Shown: piece by piece, positions 12,681 through 26,557 of the stretch
How positions within the stretch are numbered: position 1 is the first letter of the stretch
How the letters are laid out: each line of letters opens with the position of its first letter
Assembly (NCBI RefSeq): GCF_958979055.1
Contig: NC_084887.1
Location: 36,000,620-36,064,619 of the forward strand
Length of the DNA stretch: 64,000 bases
Origin: Alnus glutinosa
Taxonomy: Eukaryota; Streptophyta; Magnoliopsida; Fagales; Betulaceae
Reading direction: 5' to 3'
The notes under the pieces: model-generated
Told to the model about the DNA's origin: nothing
What the model saw: only the letters and a program-made list of their open reading frames with translations
Databases searched by the model: none
Made by a program: the position numbers and the translations under genes

Positions 12681-15061
12681 ATATCTGTTAGTATATTAGA
12701 GATCTATCTTCGTTTGTGAGATTGTGGTTGAGGATCGTTGACTCACTTGACCACACACCACAATCACATGCAAATTTTGCAAGATTTGAGACAGGAGCTA
12801 CTAGGTTATAGACAAGACCTTTAATATGTAGATGTTATATACAATGGTTATGCAATGTTTGTGCCGCCTGTGGTACGTATGTTGTTATTTGGATGTACTT
12901 TATTATCAGAACAAATGATTATTATTTTATATGTTGGGGTTATTTAGTCAGCTCTGATGTGTTATTGTAAAAAAGAAAAATGGTTTCTGCTGCCAATTTA
13001 TACTCTGATGACGTCATTAATGATGTCATAACAATACGTGAAAATCAAAATTTTCACTTACGTCTTTTTATAAAAGTGCTAGTCGTTACACATACCTCCC
13101 TGATTTTTGGAAAACCCATCTTCCCCCAACTTGTCCAATGAATCTTAGACGTGTTGGCTTGATTCCCCCACTAGAAATTCTGCATCATCTCATTTAGTTC
13201 TTTGCACAACTTGGAAGGGAGGAGGAAAACACTCATGCTATAGGTGGAAATTGCTTGTACGACTACCTTCAATAGTATTTATTTGCTTACCTGAGATAAA
13301 AACCTGGTCTTCCAATTGTTCAGCCTATTTCATACTCTATCCTTTATACTCTAAAAAACTGTAGCCTGTGATCAACCCACAAGGACAGGTAATCCAAGAT
13401 ATTCATCATTTCGTTGGGTAGCTTGAAGCCCTGACAAGCGGATGATTTCTTGTCTCTTAGCAATACTAGTATTTCGACTGAAGAAGATGGATGTTTTAGA
13501 CATGTTCATTTTTTGCCTTGAAGCTGCTTCATATCTGTCGGAATCTTCAAAAGCCTACGTCATTCCACTGAATTGGCTTTGCAAAAAAGGAGATTGTCAT
13601 CCTCAAAGAAAAGATGACTCAACCTAGGGCCATGTTTGGAAGTAGGAACCCCAGTAACACTTTCCTTTGTTTCCGCTTGTTGGAGGAGAGAGCTTAGGGC
13701 CTTGGCACAAAATAAAAATCAGTAGGGGGAAAGAGGATCCCCTCGACGGAGGCCTCTAGTAGGCTGGATATTCCCTACCGCTTGTCTGTTAATCAGGATG
13801 GCATACGATACTGACTGAACACAAGACATAATCAAAGTAATCAACCTCTCGGCAAATCCTAACTTTCGTATAACAGCTTCCAAAAAATACCACTTCACCC
13901 TATCATACGCTTTACTTATGTCGAGTTCAATTTTCATAAAACCAAATTTACTCCACTTATTTGTATGCATTGTATGCAAGGTCTCATACGCTACCAGTAC
14001 ATTGTCCGTAATGAGTCGGCCTGAAATAAAAGCACTTTGATATGGAGCAATGATAGAAGGGATTGAGTCTGTTAGCCAAGACCTTATATATCATCTTATA
14101 CAAAACATTCCAGAGATTAATGGGCCTATAATCAAAGACACTAATGGGAGTTTTAATTTTTGTAATGAGTGCAATATTGGTGGAATTGATAGAGGTATCC
14201 AACTGACCAGTATTAAAAAAATGAAGCACCGCAATGCATACCTCAGGCTAGACAGTTTCCCAATTTTGCTAATAGAAATTTGCTGAGAATCCATATGGTC
14301 CTGGAGCTTTGTTGGGGGCCGGCCATTTGGGTGAGAGCTTGACTGACTTTTTCCATCGTAAACTCAGAAAGAATCTGTCGATTCATAAGTCCAGTCCTTG
14401 GTGGTAATAGCTTGCACACACGGCCCTACATCATGGGCTAGGGTGGCAGTAAATAAGTCCTGGTAGTAGAGAATGAATGCTTGCTCAATATCTCTTGGAG
14501 TTGAACACATAACCCCATTTTCATCTGTAATCTGAGAGATCAAATTCCTTTTACTACAAACATTGGCACAGGCATGAAAAATACTTGGTGTTACGATCCC
14601 CATATTTGAGCCAGTTTTTTTTCCTAGACCTTGTTTACACTTCATATCTTCTTCTTCCAAGAGCAGCCACAACTCGTCTTTTAGTTTCACTTCAGCTTCC
14701 ATATTCTGCCTTGCAGAGTCCGTTTGTACAACTGCTAGCTCGCTTGTCTTTTTTCGTATCAGGAGCTCAATATTATGCTCAGTCTTTCTCACCCATGTTT
14801 TCAAAGATTGTTGACAGCGATAGAGTTTTCTCTTAATGTTGGTCCACTTATCTCCAACTAAAGCCTTTTCCCTCCAAATTCGATGTACTGTTGGCTTGTA
14901 GTCTTTATGGACATTCCAGCTTGCCTTCGTCCGAAAGCTTTGACATTTTTTCCATTGGATCATCTCATGTGGGCAATAATAAATCTAAAGTGGGTTGTGG
15001 TCTGAGTTGCGGCAAGCATAAACCTAAACCTCCACTCCCTTGTATATGGCATACCACTCTT

Positions 15062-15260
15062 TTTTTTTTTCTTTTTTTTTTTTGAGGGAAAGAAACATTT
15101 CATTGAGATCAAATAGTGTTACAACAGCAGACACCACAAGGGTGAAGCATAAAACAGACACCCTAAAGGTATACAAACATCTCAATACAATACAGACAGT
15201 TGCTAATTAGCCTTTCTCTCAAGTCCTCTGCATTATTGTTGCCTGGACTAAAATGCCCAC
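15062..15260 (-). mobile_element. 3' end of a second, short non-LTR retroelement
   Basis: On the plus strand a T-rich tract (15060-15083) is followed by a body that on the minus strand ends TTTCTTTCCCTC then poly(A). This is the form of a 5'-truncated LINE or SINE tail in antisense orientation. It abuts the truncated end of the neighbouring LINE. The left edge (about 15260) is approximate. Confidence 0.5.
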
Positions 15261-16918
15261 GACTTCAGACTCAATCCGATCCATTTGGATCGAATAGGAG
15301 AGGAGTCGGTTAATTTAAGTGAAAGTGTAAAATTATTCAAAAAAATATGAAATAATAATTTTGTCTCTATTTTTATACCAACTAGCTCCTCTCCAATTCA
15401 AATGAACGAGAGGATCCTTATCCCAATCTGATTGGGTATCTATTGATTCTTCACTTGAATGAAAGACATCAAAATCTCTGGTATCAAAATTGAAAAATAA
15501 TAATAATAATAATAATAAATTGAAAACGGTCAAAATCTTGCCCCTAGATAAGGACATTATTATGTGTTAATTAAAAAGGATGAGACCATGCCACTAACCT
15601 TGGTTCTTGATGGACTCTCTGTCATATATTACACCTGTATAAATTGATAATTATTTTTGAATCATTAAATAATTTAAAAACAAAGAGTTGCAATATCCTA
15701 TCTATTTGCTTCTCAATCTCATTTTCAGTGAAGATAAAAAACCAATTAAGTGTAAATAGGTGGAAAATATGCTATGGCAGTAGTGACATTTCACTTTTTA
15801 TCAAATCGTTTTCTAAGGTTCAAGAGTTATTAAATTACTCTTTAAAGTTCGAACCGTTATCAAGGAACTCTATTCGTTCCCCTTTCGTTAAATTTTTTAA
15901 AGTATACATGACCATTAGACCACCTGATGTCTAATAAAAATAAAATATATATTCAAGATTATCTAATCAACTAGCTTACATCAAACACACATCACATTGA
16001 ATTACCACATCAATAAGAAAAAGAGGAATTAAAATAAAGATCTTGTTGTGAGAAAGATGGCTGTGTGACCACCATTTCCATAATACATGGGTGCCCGCAC
16101 AACTGCTCCCACCACAACAAATGGGGTGGTTGCGAGGCCACCCTCATAACATAATATTATCCTTGCCAATTGCTACAATACATAGGAAAGTCCACAAGGC
16201 CAATCCCATCCACTACATATGGGAGTGTTTATACAGCCATCCCCTCCCAAAAGAGAAAGGCAGTTGTGCAGCTACCCTTTCTCACAGTAAACAGTAGAGG
16301 GATGGTCATACATGTATCATAACATGATTTTTTATTTTTTGTTTTTGTTTTTGTTTTTACTAACTTGTCTAGTTTTTAAAGTTGGTGCCAGACGTGTTAA
16401 CGATGTAGCAGTACAATGTGGAGTATGTGGTGTATATCTGATGTAAGCTACACGTGTCTTTTTTTAATTGAACATAATGTGGCTTAATAAGAAATAATAC
16501 ACTTATATCTTTTATATATTTATTATACATTTACATACAACAAAGCTTAAAATTCACAATTGAATTTACGAGACCTAATGTAGATTTCATAAATTTAAAA
16601 ATAAGATATTAAAAAAAAAAAATTGTATAGAAAATATAAAATAATATCATTTCTCGTGACGTGATAGCCATGTTTCGCTCAACATGATTAAAAATTTATA
16701 GAAAAGAAAACAAAAAGAATTATTTGATAACAGTTTGAAAATTAAGGAGAACAATTTGATGTAAATTAAGGACCCTAGATCATTTTTGCCGTTCACTGTA
16801 GAACAAGAAAAGTCAAAACCAAGACGCCTCTCGAACAACCAAAACCAGAAGATCTAAGAAGGGCTATATCTTATCCAAAGCGTGAGGACGGCGGCCCTTT
16901 CACAGCCATCTCTTACAA
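15261..16918. other. Intergenic; CYP38 upstream region
   Basis: AT-rich, no credible gene. An (AAT)n run near 15495-15520 and short C-rich blocks near 16090-16270 are present. The last 100 bp are the probable CYP38 promoter. Confidence 0.5.
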
Positions 16919-16925
16919 TATAAAA
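16919..16925 (+). promoter_or_regulatory. TATA box of the CYP38 gene
   Basis: TATAAAA lies 137 bp upstream of the CYP38 start codon in otherwise mixed sequence. Positional inference. Confidence 0.55.
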
Positions 16926-17055
16926 TCCCCGAGTCACCAAAAACCTTATCTACTGCTATCCTCTCTCTCAAAAACACTAACACTCATCAGTTCTTTTTCT
17001 TCCCCAAGACTCTGATGTTTTTTGTCTTTTTGTGAAAACACGAGCCCAACTTTCC

Positions 17056-20000
17056 ATGGCCGCCATTATCTTCGCTCCAAAGATACCTACCACCAACCAT
17101 ATTCGCTTCCCATTTTCCCAAACCAACTTTTTGCCTCGCCGATTTGGACCCCGATGTTATGATCAAAATCGTCACCAGCCTCACCTCCAAACGAGACAGG
17201 TATAGTTTTTGGATCTTGTTTTATTCGTCTATTCGTGTTGTTGGTGAATTTTTTTGTACCACATTATGTTGAATTATCTCTGTTGGATGTATTTGAGATT
17301 TAGTTCAGTCAAATTCCTTGTGTTATTGGAACTCCTCAGTGGGTCAATTTATTAAGATTATGCCGTACTGAATGTTTGACAAAGATCAAAACTTTGTACA
17401 AAATTGAAGAACCTGTTCTTGAGATTGGTGATTAAAAGGACTTATTTTAAGCATTTCACTTCGCAGAAAGGGAGGTCGTTTTCCTTGAAGGAGTGTGCGA
17501 TTTCAATAGCTTTGGCTGTGGGGTTAGTAACTGGAGTTCCTGCATTGGATTGGTCTGCAAATGCCAATGCAGCAACTAGTCCAGCTTTGCCTGATCTGTC
17601 TGTGTTGATATCTGGACCGCCAATCAAGGACCCGGGAGCGTTGTTGAGATATGCGCTGCCTATTAACAATAGAGCTATCAGGGAAGTACAAAAACCACTC
17701 GAAGACATCACTGAAAGTCTCAAGGTTGCTGGAGTTAAGGCACTCGATTCGGTTGAGAGGGTAATGTTTAAAATCCTCTTTTTATTTATTAATATTTTTT
17801 TTTCTGCGGTATCCATTTTTGGTTTGAGAAAAGCATGAGAAGAAATAAATTGACACTTAAATTTCAATGAAAAAATGCAGAATGTGAGGCAGGCGTCTCG
17901 GAACCTCAAGCAGGGGAAAACTTTAATTATATCAGGGTTAGCTGAATCAAAGAAGGACCATGGAGTAGAACTGCTAGACAAGCTGGAAGCGGGAATGGAT
18001 GAGCTCCAACGAATTGTGGAGGATAGGAATAGAGATGCAGTAGCACCGAAACAGAAGGAGCTTCTTCAATATGTTGGAGGGTGAGTATTGTTGTAGAAAC
18101 ACTAATTTTCTTCTATGGTAAGTGTAGAAATATTACTTATGACATGCTGACAATTGGGTTTTTTTTTTTAAAAAAAAAACCACACAAAGATCCATATGTC
18201 ACACTGTAACTCAAATGAAGAACTCAGAATGAGCATTGGATAGCCTTGTGTTTTCAGTAGTACTTTTGAATGTGAAGCTGTGTCAAGCTGGTAGACACAA
18301 GAAAGTGGCAGTTGAATCAGTTATTGTTTTTAGCATTACTTGAAATTTTCAATCTGTGTGAGTTAAGTTAGGTATAATTTGCTTATTTCAGCAACCTTAG
18401 AGGATGCTAAAGTGCATGAAGGGTGTAGGTTCCAAAACAATATCCAAGATTGAAAATGCAATTGGTGACAATGCCCCTGTTATGAAGACCGTTACCTAAT
18501 CCTGTTAAGGAATGATTACGACTTTATACATCTACAAGACTTGCATCCTAATATTTTGCATAAAAATTGGGAAGGACTTGTATAAGTTAATCCTTTTAGA
18601 TAAACTCCTTCTCATATATACCCTTGTCATTGACTGCAGCTGAGATCTTCCTGGGGCATTGGGTTTCTGCAGTGTTGAAGAGGATATGGTGGATGGCTTC
18701 CCATATGAAGTGCCTGAAGAATACCAAAGTATGCCTCTACTGAAGGGGAGAGCAACTGTAGAGATGAAGGTCAAGGTTAAGGACAACCCTACCCTAGATG
18801 AGTGTGTCTTCCGTGTAGTTCTAGATGGTTATAATGCGCCTGTAACTGCTGGGAATTTTGTAGACTTGGTGGAAAGACACTTCTATGATGGCATGGAAAT
18901 CCAGAGAGGTAATGCCATCTCAAATTAAATGCGTATGATTATTGCTTGTTCATAAAAGAATACATCAAGTCTTCCTGCTACCTTGGGACTGGAAGTTTAG
19001 CGGTTCAACTGCCATGACCACCATCATCAACTTAATTTTTTTATATCCTGTTTGTCATTGCAAAACCACAATCAATGACACAATAAGTCCTACATATTTT
19101 TACCTTGGGACAAGCATTGATTGACTAATATTATATTCTGAGAGCTAGCAAAAGATCTTACTGTAACATCACATATTAAACCAAAGCATATGTTCAAGAT
19201 TCACTCATGCTCCTTTTCTGCCGTCTTTTGCTATTTATACTGCAGCCTATAGTGTAGTCAAATACTTCTAACTGTTAATCACATTATACATACAAATTTA
19301 GATTTATTCATGCCTTAACAAAGCTTAGAAGTTACCTTGGATTTGGTGCAGCCGATGGCTTTGTTGTTCAAACTGGTGACCCTGAAGGTCCTGCAGAGGG
19401 TTTCATTGATCCTAGTACAGAGAAAACCAGGACAATACCATTAGAAATCATGGTGGAGGGGGAGAACGCACCTGTTTATGGAGCAACTTTGGAAGTAAGT
19501 TTTTCAAACTGTCCAGTTGTCATTCTGTATATAGTTACACATATGAGATGAAACACGAAATCATAGGGAATAATGAATTTAAAACTAATAAGAATCATCG
19601 AATCAGAAGACAACGCCTCAATATTTGCCATCTCTGCTATAGTGTGTATCACAGAAAAAGATATTGAAAAAATTTTAATAAACTCTTTTAAATGAGAGAC
19701 AACCTTGTCCTGCATTTTTTAGATATTGAGAAACTTGATTAACTTGTCTGTTATAGTGTGTATTACAGAAAAAGATATTGAAGAAATTTTAATAAACTCT
19801 TTTAAATGAGAGACAACCTTGTCCTGCATTTTTTAGATATTGAGAAACGATTAACTTGTCTTCCTTTGTTTGCCACAATTCAAATTACTTGATTACTTTA
19901 GTATTCTTTGAATTTTGTGAAATTCATGTCATAGATTACAGTACAAATATTACTTATCAAAAAGATTACAGTACAAATATCCATGTATTCATTCAACCTT

Positions 20001-20763
20001 GATTATGTCCCTCCTTTTGTAAACCGGTTTTTCTAAGCTCAGCACATGAGCTTCTAAACAAGGGTGCATTAAAGTGGTGATTAACTCAGGTTGAATGCGG
20101 CGGCTGTTGGTTTGTCCACCTTGACAGCATGACTGCCATCCTTGGGTAAAAGCGGCATCTCATCCACCATGGCTGGGTGGCTATATAAATAAACAATATC
20201 AAATTGGAATCTTATTCTTAGTCATTCCCTCCTTGTGATCAGTTATCTAAAATCATGTTTATATCTACCAGATGTTAAAAGTTTTTCTAATCACTGTTAA
20301 AATCTGTGTTTGCTACTGTTTGTTGGTCCCTGTTGTAACATTTGTGTGTTTGGACAGGATATTGGTCTATACAAGGCTCAAACAAAGCTTCCATTTAATG
20401 CGTTTGGAACGATGGCCATGGCCAGAGATGTGAGCATTTGAACTTCAACATTGCTGTTCTCTACAGAGATGCAGTGCTTTTGGTTATCTGACACGAAGGC
20501 TAACCAGATTATGTTTATTTATGTTTTCATTACAGGAGTTTGAGAACAATTCTGGGTCCAGCCAGGTATTTTGGCTACTGAAAGAAAGTGAATTAACTCC
20601 CAGTAATGCAAACATATTGGATGGTCGGTATGCAGTGTTTGGTTATGTGACAGAAAATGAGGATTATTTGGCAGATCTCAAGGTTGGTGATGTCATAGAG
20701 TCCATTCAAGTTGTCGCTGGCTTGGATAATCTAGTCAATCCAAGCTACAAGATTGCTGGGTAG
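17056..20763 (+). CDS. CYP38: Thylakoid-lumen cyclophilin CYP38/TLP40, 438 aa
   Basis: Seven exons join in phase: 17056-17199, 17467-17760, 17881-18080, 18673-18908, 19352-19494, 20358-20429 and 20536-20763. Residues 1-48 form a basic chloroplast transit peptide. A hydrophobic twin stretch ([18 protein letters not shown]) ending ANANAA is a lumen-targeting signal. The mature protein has the helical N-terminal region ([19 protein letters not shown], then a long charged helix up to [16 protein letters not shown]). A divergent cyclophilin domain follows ([61 protein letters not shown]). In Arabidopsis and spinach this immunophilin is needed for photosystem II assembly and repair and has little or no isomerase activity. 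Length matches Arabidopsis (437 aa). The ending SYKIAG is family-typical. It carries no visible defect. Confidence 0.97.
19638..19862 (+). repeat. 114-bp tandem duplication in CYP38 intron 5
   Basis: The block starting TATAGTGTGTATCACAGAAA at 19638 recurs at 19752 with only a few differences, including ACCTTGTCCTGCATTTTTTA in both. It is purely intronic. Confidence 0.9.
19951..19963 (+). mobile_element. Ultra-short LINE 3'-tail insertion with target duplication
   Basis: TACTTATCAAAAA is flanked by identical 17-bp copies of GATTACAGTACAAATAT (19934-19950 and 19964-19980). The 13-bp insert equals the very end plus A tail of the LINE at 41314-43580 (its last bases are TTACTTATC then A's). This fits target-primed reverse transcription that stopped almost at once. 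Confidence 0.75.
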
Positions 20764-20987
20764 TTACCTTTCCATATTATTAGTGTTAAATACTGCATAT
20801 GAGACTTTATTGCTCACTCCCACTAAATTTGTTGGTGGAGTTAATAATTTGTGGGGTTCCATTTTTAAGTTTGTATTTTTCCTTCGAGGATTCGGTAATG
20901 GATAGTTTGGGAGAATTTTTAGCATCTAAATTGACAAGGTGTTCATGTAGAGAGGTGATATGCAGGGGATAGGAAACTGTTCTCTTG
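20764..20987 (+). other. CYP38 3' UTR and downstream flank
   Basis: Non-coding sequence following the CYP38 stop. The polyadenylation site cannot be fixed from sequence alone. Confidence 0.4.
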
Positions 20988-21096
20988 CAAGCCCTTTTTT
21001 ATAAAAAAAGCAAATATAATCATAAAGTGTCATTTGATATTACATCAAATGACACTTTTTTATTATATTTGCTTTTTTTTATTAAAAAGAGCCTGT
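20988..21096. repeat. Near-perfect foldback (long hairpin)
   Basis: Arms 20999-21039 and 21042-21083 are reverse complements with few mismatches (core AAGTGTCATTTGAT / ATCAAATGACACTT) and almost no loop. Weaker complementarity extends to about 20988 and 21096. It could be a small MITE or a hairpin RNA source; no coding content. Confidence 0.8.
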
Positions 21097-21529
21097 TGGG
21101 AGACGGTTTTTCGTCCTCCAAAAATCATTTTCCGTTCATGTAAGACTACTGATGCCAAGATCAGATTCATTTCATATTACTCGCATTCTTATATTCACTT
21201 GTTTATTGATGGGATGTAATATCATCAAAGATACCTCAAAAACTCCTTTCCCCTTTCCCCCTTTTTTTAGGAGAAAAGAAAAAAAAAAAAAAAAAAAAAA
21301 GATACCTCAATAACATTAGTCATACAATTTTCTACTTAAGAAAACTCTAGGTGGTAGGTGGTTCTATAATCGACTCTGCATGACTGCAGTGCTAGAAAAT
21401 GATAATGGTACCTTGTGACACACTAATTTTCCAAAATAAGTGATAGATGAAAGGTCATGTATTCTAGAAAAATGTACCTTGATAAATTTGATGAAATGAG
21501 GGAGCTATCTGGGGCATTGTTGAACTTGG

Positions 21530-21680
21530 TTTGGCTAGCTCTATTAGTGCAATATACGTAGCTGGCGCACGCGATGCTCAAGTATTTTACAAGGTTAATT
21601 ATTGCTGAGGGTGATTCTCAAGTTGTTTCTTATTTCTTAATCTGTATCTCCCGTTGGATTGGCAATTGGATTCATTAATC
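21530..21680 (+). pseudogene. Possible RNase H-like (retroelement) fragment
   Basis: One frame contains LIIAEGDSQVV, similar to the LINE/non-LTR RNase H (RVT_3) motif EGDSQ/EGDA, preceded by a leucine-rich stretch with a stop. It is too short for certainty and could be coincidental. Confidence 0.3.
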
Positions 21681-23329
21681 TATGAAGCAGCTTGTGTCCC
21701 ACTGAAGAGGGCTCTGTTGGACTAGTACTTATGGCCATGTTGTTGCAGTGACACAATTAGACCATACATTCAACAAGAACTCTATATTTACTTTTTATGC
21801 ACTTGGGAATTGATTCCAATATGGAGGCACACAAAGTTCACTAGTGGGGGAGCTTCTTATGACGGGAATAGTTTTGTGGGTTTGGCCAGCTTTATACCAC
21901 CTTTTGTCAATAGGGCATAGAATTCAAATTGCTTTTTCTATGATGGGAAATGGGAATATTGATATCATCTGATTCCTTGATCTCTATCATCTGATTGCTT
22001 TTCGTATCCTCCATTGATCATCATGCCTTGCCTGCAACTTTGATGTTAACAATATTTATAATACCTTTTTCATAAGAGGGAAGAAAAAAGATTGAAAAAA
22101 AAGTGGTCGATATGGCTAGTGCTCCTGCTAATATGTTTCGTTGCAAATATTACACAATATTATTTGTAACGATTAAGGTGCATTTGGTCGCATAATCAAG
22201 ATACATGAGGAATTAGAATACTGTTCTTAATTATGTTACTATTCTTATTCTTTTTTTTAAAGAACCATAATTAGTAAAATTTTATTTGATAAATATTTTA
22301 TTCCGTATAATTTATTTAATCTAAATATCGCATTGATTGCTAGGTGGAAATGTTTACTTAAAAAATAAAAAATAAAAAAAAATTACTGGTTGTTAGTTGT
22401 CATAAGCTTAAATGGCTGATAGTTAATTGAGATCACGTATGATACATAGGATATTGCACATAAATAAAATTTTTTAAAAAAAAAAAAAAATTCTAATTTG
22501 AGACGCTTATTTTAAATGAACAGACCAAATTTTGGCATGTCATATTGCATGTTAAAAACCAAAAAATTTCTCTCTTTCCAATAGCTATCGCCACCCTCCC
22601 TATTGCACCACCACTACCAGTCTCTCACTTTCACTACTACTGGGGATGACCGGCCACTCCTTTGGCTACTTTAGGAGTCGTTCGACCACCCCAGACTAGC
22701 CCAAGGAGGTGGTTCTCTCCCCTCCCTTTCAAAACAACACAGTTTATTAAGTCCAACTGTGCTCCTTCGCTAACCCATCTCTCTCTTAACTTCTCACCAA
22801 AGGATTATGAAATCTCCTTATGCAAATAAACCTCTTGAAGATCCCAAGGTCATTAAAGACCTTTATTACATCGTCTTTATTGGTTGTCTTTCTCTTTCCA
22901 CCAACATAGACACTTTCAACAAGGTAATGGTTGAAAAGTTTTAGCTTTTAACCACAAGGATGGTTCAACTACCCCTTTTTGACAAGGGAATGCTAGTTGG
23001 GGGGTGGCCAAACCACTCTCAATGGCCAAAGGGGTGGCTCGGCTACCCTGTGTAACAGGATCACAATAAAAGAGGTAACGGGATAAGAGCTCGACAGTGG
23101 TGGGAGGTGGCGAAAGAGCAACGAGAGGGGTGGTGAATGGTGATGGACAAAGAGGTTCTTGAAAATGAGATGCAAAGCTTTTTCTTCAATAATAGATGAC
23201 ATGATTGATTTTGGATCAAATGACGATTCAGATTAAAGCTATTGCACCATGATACCCTAGATATTGTATAGAGTCTCAATATGCTATATGAGTTGTTGAA
23301 AACAAAATCGAGTGGCAGGTGATTGGACA

Positions 23330-23367
<38 letters not shown>

Positions 23368-24248
23368 TTAAAAGGCCAGCAACAGCTGGAACCATTGATA
23401 ATGACCTCAAGGTGACCCATTGTAAGAAAATGACAACAAACTATCTCCGCATAAGTTATATATAATAAGAATAATGTCACTCTTCACACACATTTCACAC
23501 CGGCCAACATTACGTTTCATGTTAACCCCCCCTTTTTTTTTAGGAAAGTGTTTTTGGGTTTTGATTTGAAAAAAATATTTTGATGCGACGTAAAAACGAA
23601 AAGTGTTTTTTTTTAGTGAAATTGACGTTTAAAAAGTGTTTTTGTGTCTTACTTAAAAGTGTTCGTCAAAGAATTTTAGAAAATTATATTATTTATTTAT
23701 TTATTTTAAGAACAGAAAAATGTTTTCAGAGTCGTTACTAAACGAGGGCAGGAGAAAGTGGAAGAGAAGGCGATCCGAGCAAAAATAACCCTAGGACAAG
23801 GTATAATCCTTAACATATAGATGACTTAAAAAAGGACATAGGAAACAAATATGATAAAACATAGCAGTTCCCAGCCTCCACCTGAGTATAGTCACCATAA
23901 AGTTCTCAAGATTGTGTGTGTGTGCATGGGCACACGCCCACTTGTTAGAACAGAACATCTCCATGATTATATCCACTGAACTACCATTATATATGAACTA
24001 CTACTACTACTAGGGTTTTCTCCAAGTAGAGGCCAAAGAATGAGAAAGAAAGAACTGCTTTACAAAATCTATAGTCCAATAAGGTAACAGATATTGGAGA
24101 GCCTCTCTTAGCCTTTAGCCTATAGCCTCCACAGTTTCGTTTTCCCTCTAGTTTCAATCTGTTTAAATTGAATAAGATACAAATTGAATTTCCAGAACTG
24201 TGTTGCATATCAGCAGAATCCCTTTTTGCTTGGAGGAGTTTAAATATT
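21681..24248. other. Intergenic, AT-rich, no gene seen
   Basis: Contains a 36-base A run (about 23329-23365), GC-richer blocks with GGGGTGG/CCACCCC words (22640-22740, 22995-23050) and short low-complexity ORFs. No similarity to a known gene was recognised. The last 250 bp probably hold the 3' UTR of the minus-strand kinase gene. Confidence 0.5.
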
Positions 24249-26474
24249 TCAAGGCCCTCGATACCTGCGGAAACACAAACAACCCTGAGGCTGATCATGA
24301 GGGATCATACCTCCACCCTTTGACGTGTCAATGGCCTCCAACATGGCCACTACCTCATCCATCTCCGGCCGCTTGTCAGGGTTAGCATCCCAGCATCGCT
24401 TCATTACATTTGCAAGAGAGCTTGGGCAACACCGGGGAATCTCTGGCCTCAGATTCTGCAGTTTGATATAGAAGCATATGGAAGTTTAACTTCCTTTTTT
24501 AGCTTACAACTCTAATGATGGCCGACAAAATTGTTGTTTTCATCACAGCCATTAGTTTAAAGAAATACAGAACAATATAAGTAACAGCTATTTATCCGTT
24601 GCTATTGTTGAGATATAATACAATTTCTTTTCTTTTCCTCTAATACATTGGCATATTTTGTATGCAATACATTTTTTTTTTAATTTTTAATTTTTTTTTT
24701 TTTTGTTTATAAAAAAGAGAAATGATTCATTCCTTCTTCCTGTCCTTTTCCCTTCCTCCCATTTGTGAAAATCACCATTCAATTTGTGGAGTCCATGTGG
24801 GTCCCTTATATGGGCCTTACAAATCTAATGGTGATTTTCAAAAGTGGGAGGATAAGAGAAGGACAGGAGAAGGATGTATAGCACATCTCTTTATAATTTT
24901 TTTTTTTTCTAATCTCTGTTAATGTTAGTTATATGCAAGCAGAAACATCTGACATATTTTGTCTACCTGGCGAACAACAGCTGATGTTACTTCTGAGAAA
25001 CTGAGGTCCGGGTACGGCATGTCACAACAGTATATCTCCCACAAGCAGATACCAAAACTGTACACATCACATTTCCTATTATATGGGTTGCCATTGAGAA
25101 CCTGCCCCATGCAAAGAAATTAGTGATAAGTTTAGATGCTCAATGCTTAAGATCTGAAATGATATCTGAACCATTTCCTAAGCAAAGCCAAACAAAGAAC
25201 TGAAAAAGGGAAACACTAATCGATACCAAAGCTAAGCATCATGTCCAGACCCACCCAAAAGTGCAAGTAGAATCTATTCGCCTTTTGTTTCCTTGCAATA
25301 CAGCAAAAAATGCTAAAACTCATAAACTAGGCTCTTATGAGCAGCCAAGAATTTCATAGGTAGCAGCTGCTAAATAACAGAAGATGGTCCATGCTTTGTG
25401 GAACCAATTAGAATAGTAATAGAAACCTAGCAAGGTAAGCAGCATTTACACCCTTCTAGGGCTTAATTAACAGGTCACCTCAGCTTCAAGGATCCACAGA
25501 AGCAGAGGCCACTATGATGATTTAATTGATGAAACACACCCCAATGGTATAGCAAGCATGCACACAAGAGAGAGAGACAGAGAGAGATTGTGGTTTGTCA
25601 CAGAGTTCAATTTAAAGCAAATAAAAGTGTATACCTCTGGTGCCATGTAACCAAGGGTTCCAGTCTCACCAGTCATGTCATTAGGATTTGAAGCCTCAAC
25701 ACGAGCAACTCCAAAATCAGCTATTTTAACAGTACGTGTCTTGTCCAGGAGCATATTCTCTGTTTTAACATCTCTGTGGACGATCTTCTGCGAATGAAGA
25801 TAGCTCATCCTATAAAAATGGAGGATAATAATGAACCTGACATTAGAACTTTCGATATATAACGACTTGAATTTAATCTTGAAATGTGAAACCTTCAATA
25901 CATTCAACAGATTTGGAGAATACAAGCAAAATAAAGGAGTGTAGAGTTTGACCCTCTTGCAAGATCCAGGGCAAGTTGGACAACTACTTTGAAAGCCAGC
26001 TTCCTTCTTCGGTTTTTTATGAGGTGAGTTTTTAGTGCACCCCCAGGGCAATATTCCACAACAACACAACAAACATTACTCGGCATGCCAATGTGTCCAT
26101 TATCTGTTTGTAGGTTTAGCTCCGAAGTACCCATTGTCGCCCCTATAAACTGCAAACAGGATTTGGATTTTGCATGAATCAGTAAAGATAATTTTCATGG
26201 AAATGTCTAGACCTATTTAAGGACTTGGACAAAAGAAAAAAAATGTAGGTACAACCCTCTATTTTAGCATATACTGGGGATGCTTAACAGCATGTCATGC
26301 AAGCCCTAGAATAAGACACCATTTCTGTGCTCACACTCACGTTAGAGTCCATCTTGTCTTAATGCAGTATCAGACATATCCTATCCATTTTTGACTGGTG
26401 AGGTAATAGATGTACTTGTTGTATAAAACTAAAACAAGCACATTTAAGAAACTGAGAATGCAAAAGAAATACAC

Positions 26475-26557
<83 letters not shown>

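Noticed and set aside
17442..17981. 179-codon minus-strand ORF
   Set aside because: Antisense shadow of CYP38 exons 2 and 3.
22580..23060. Possible gene in a GC-richer stretch
   Set aside because: No frame shows domain similarity or consistent splice sites; the GGGGTGG/CCACCCC words look repeat-derived.
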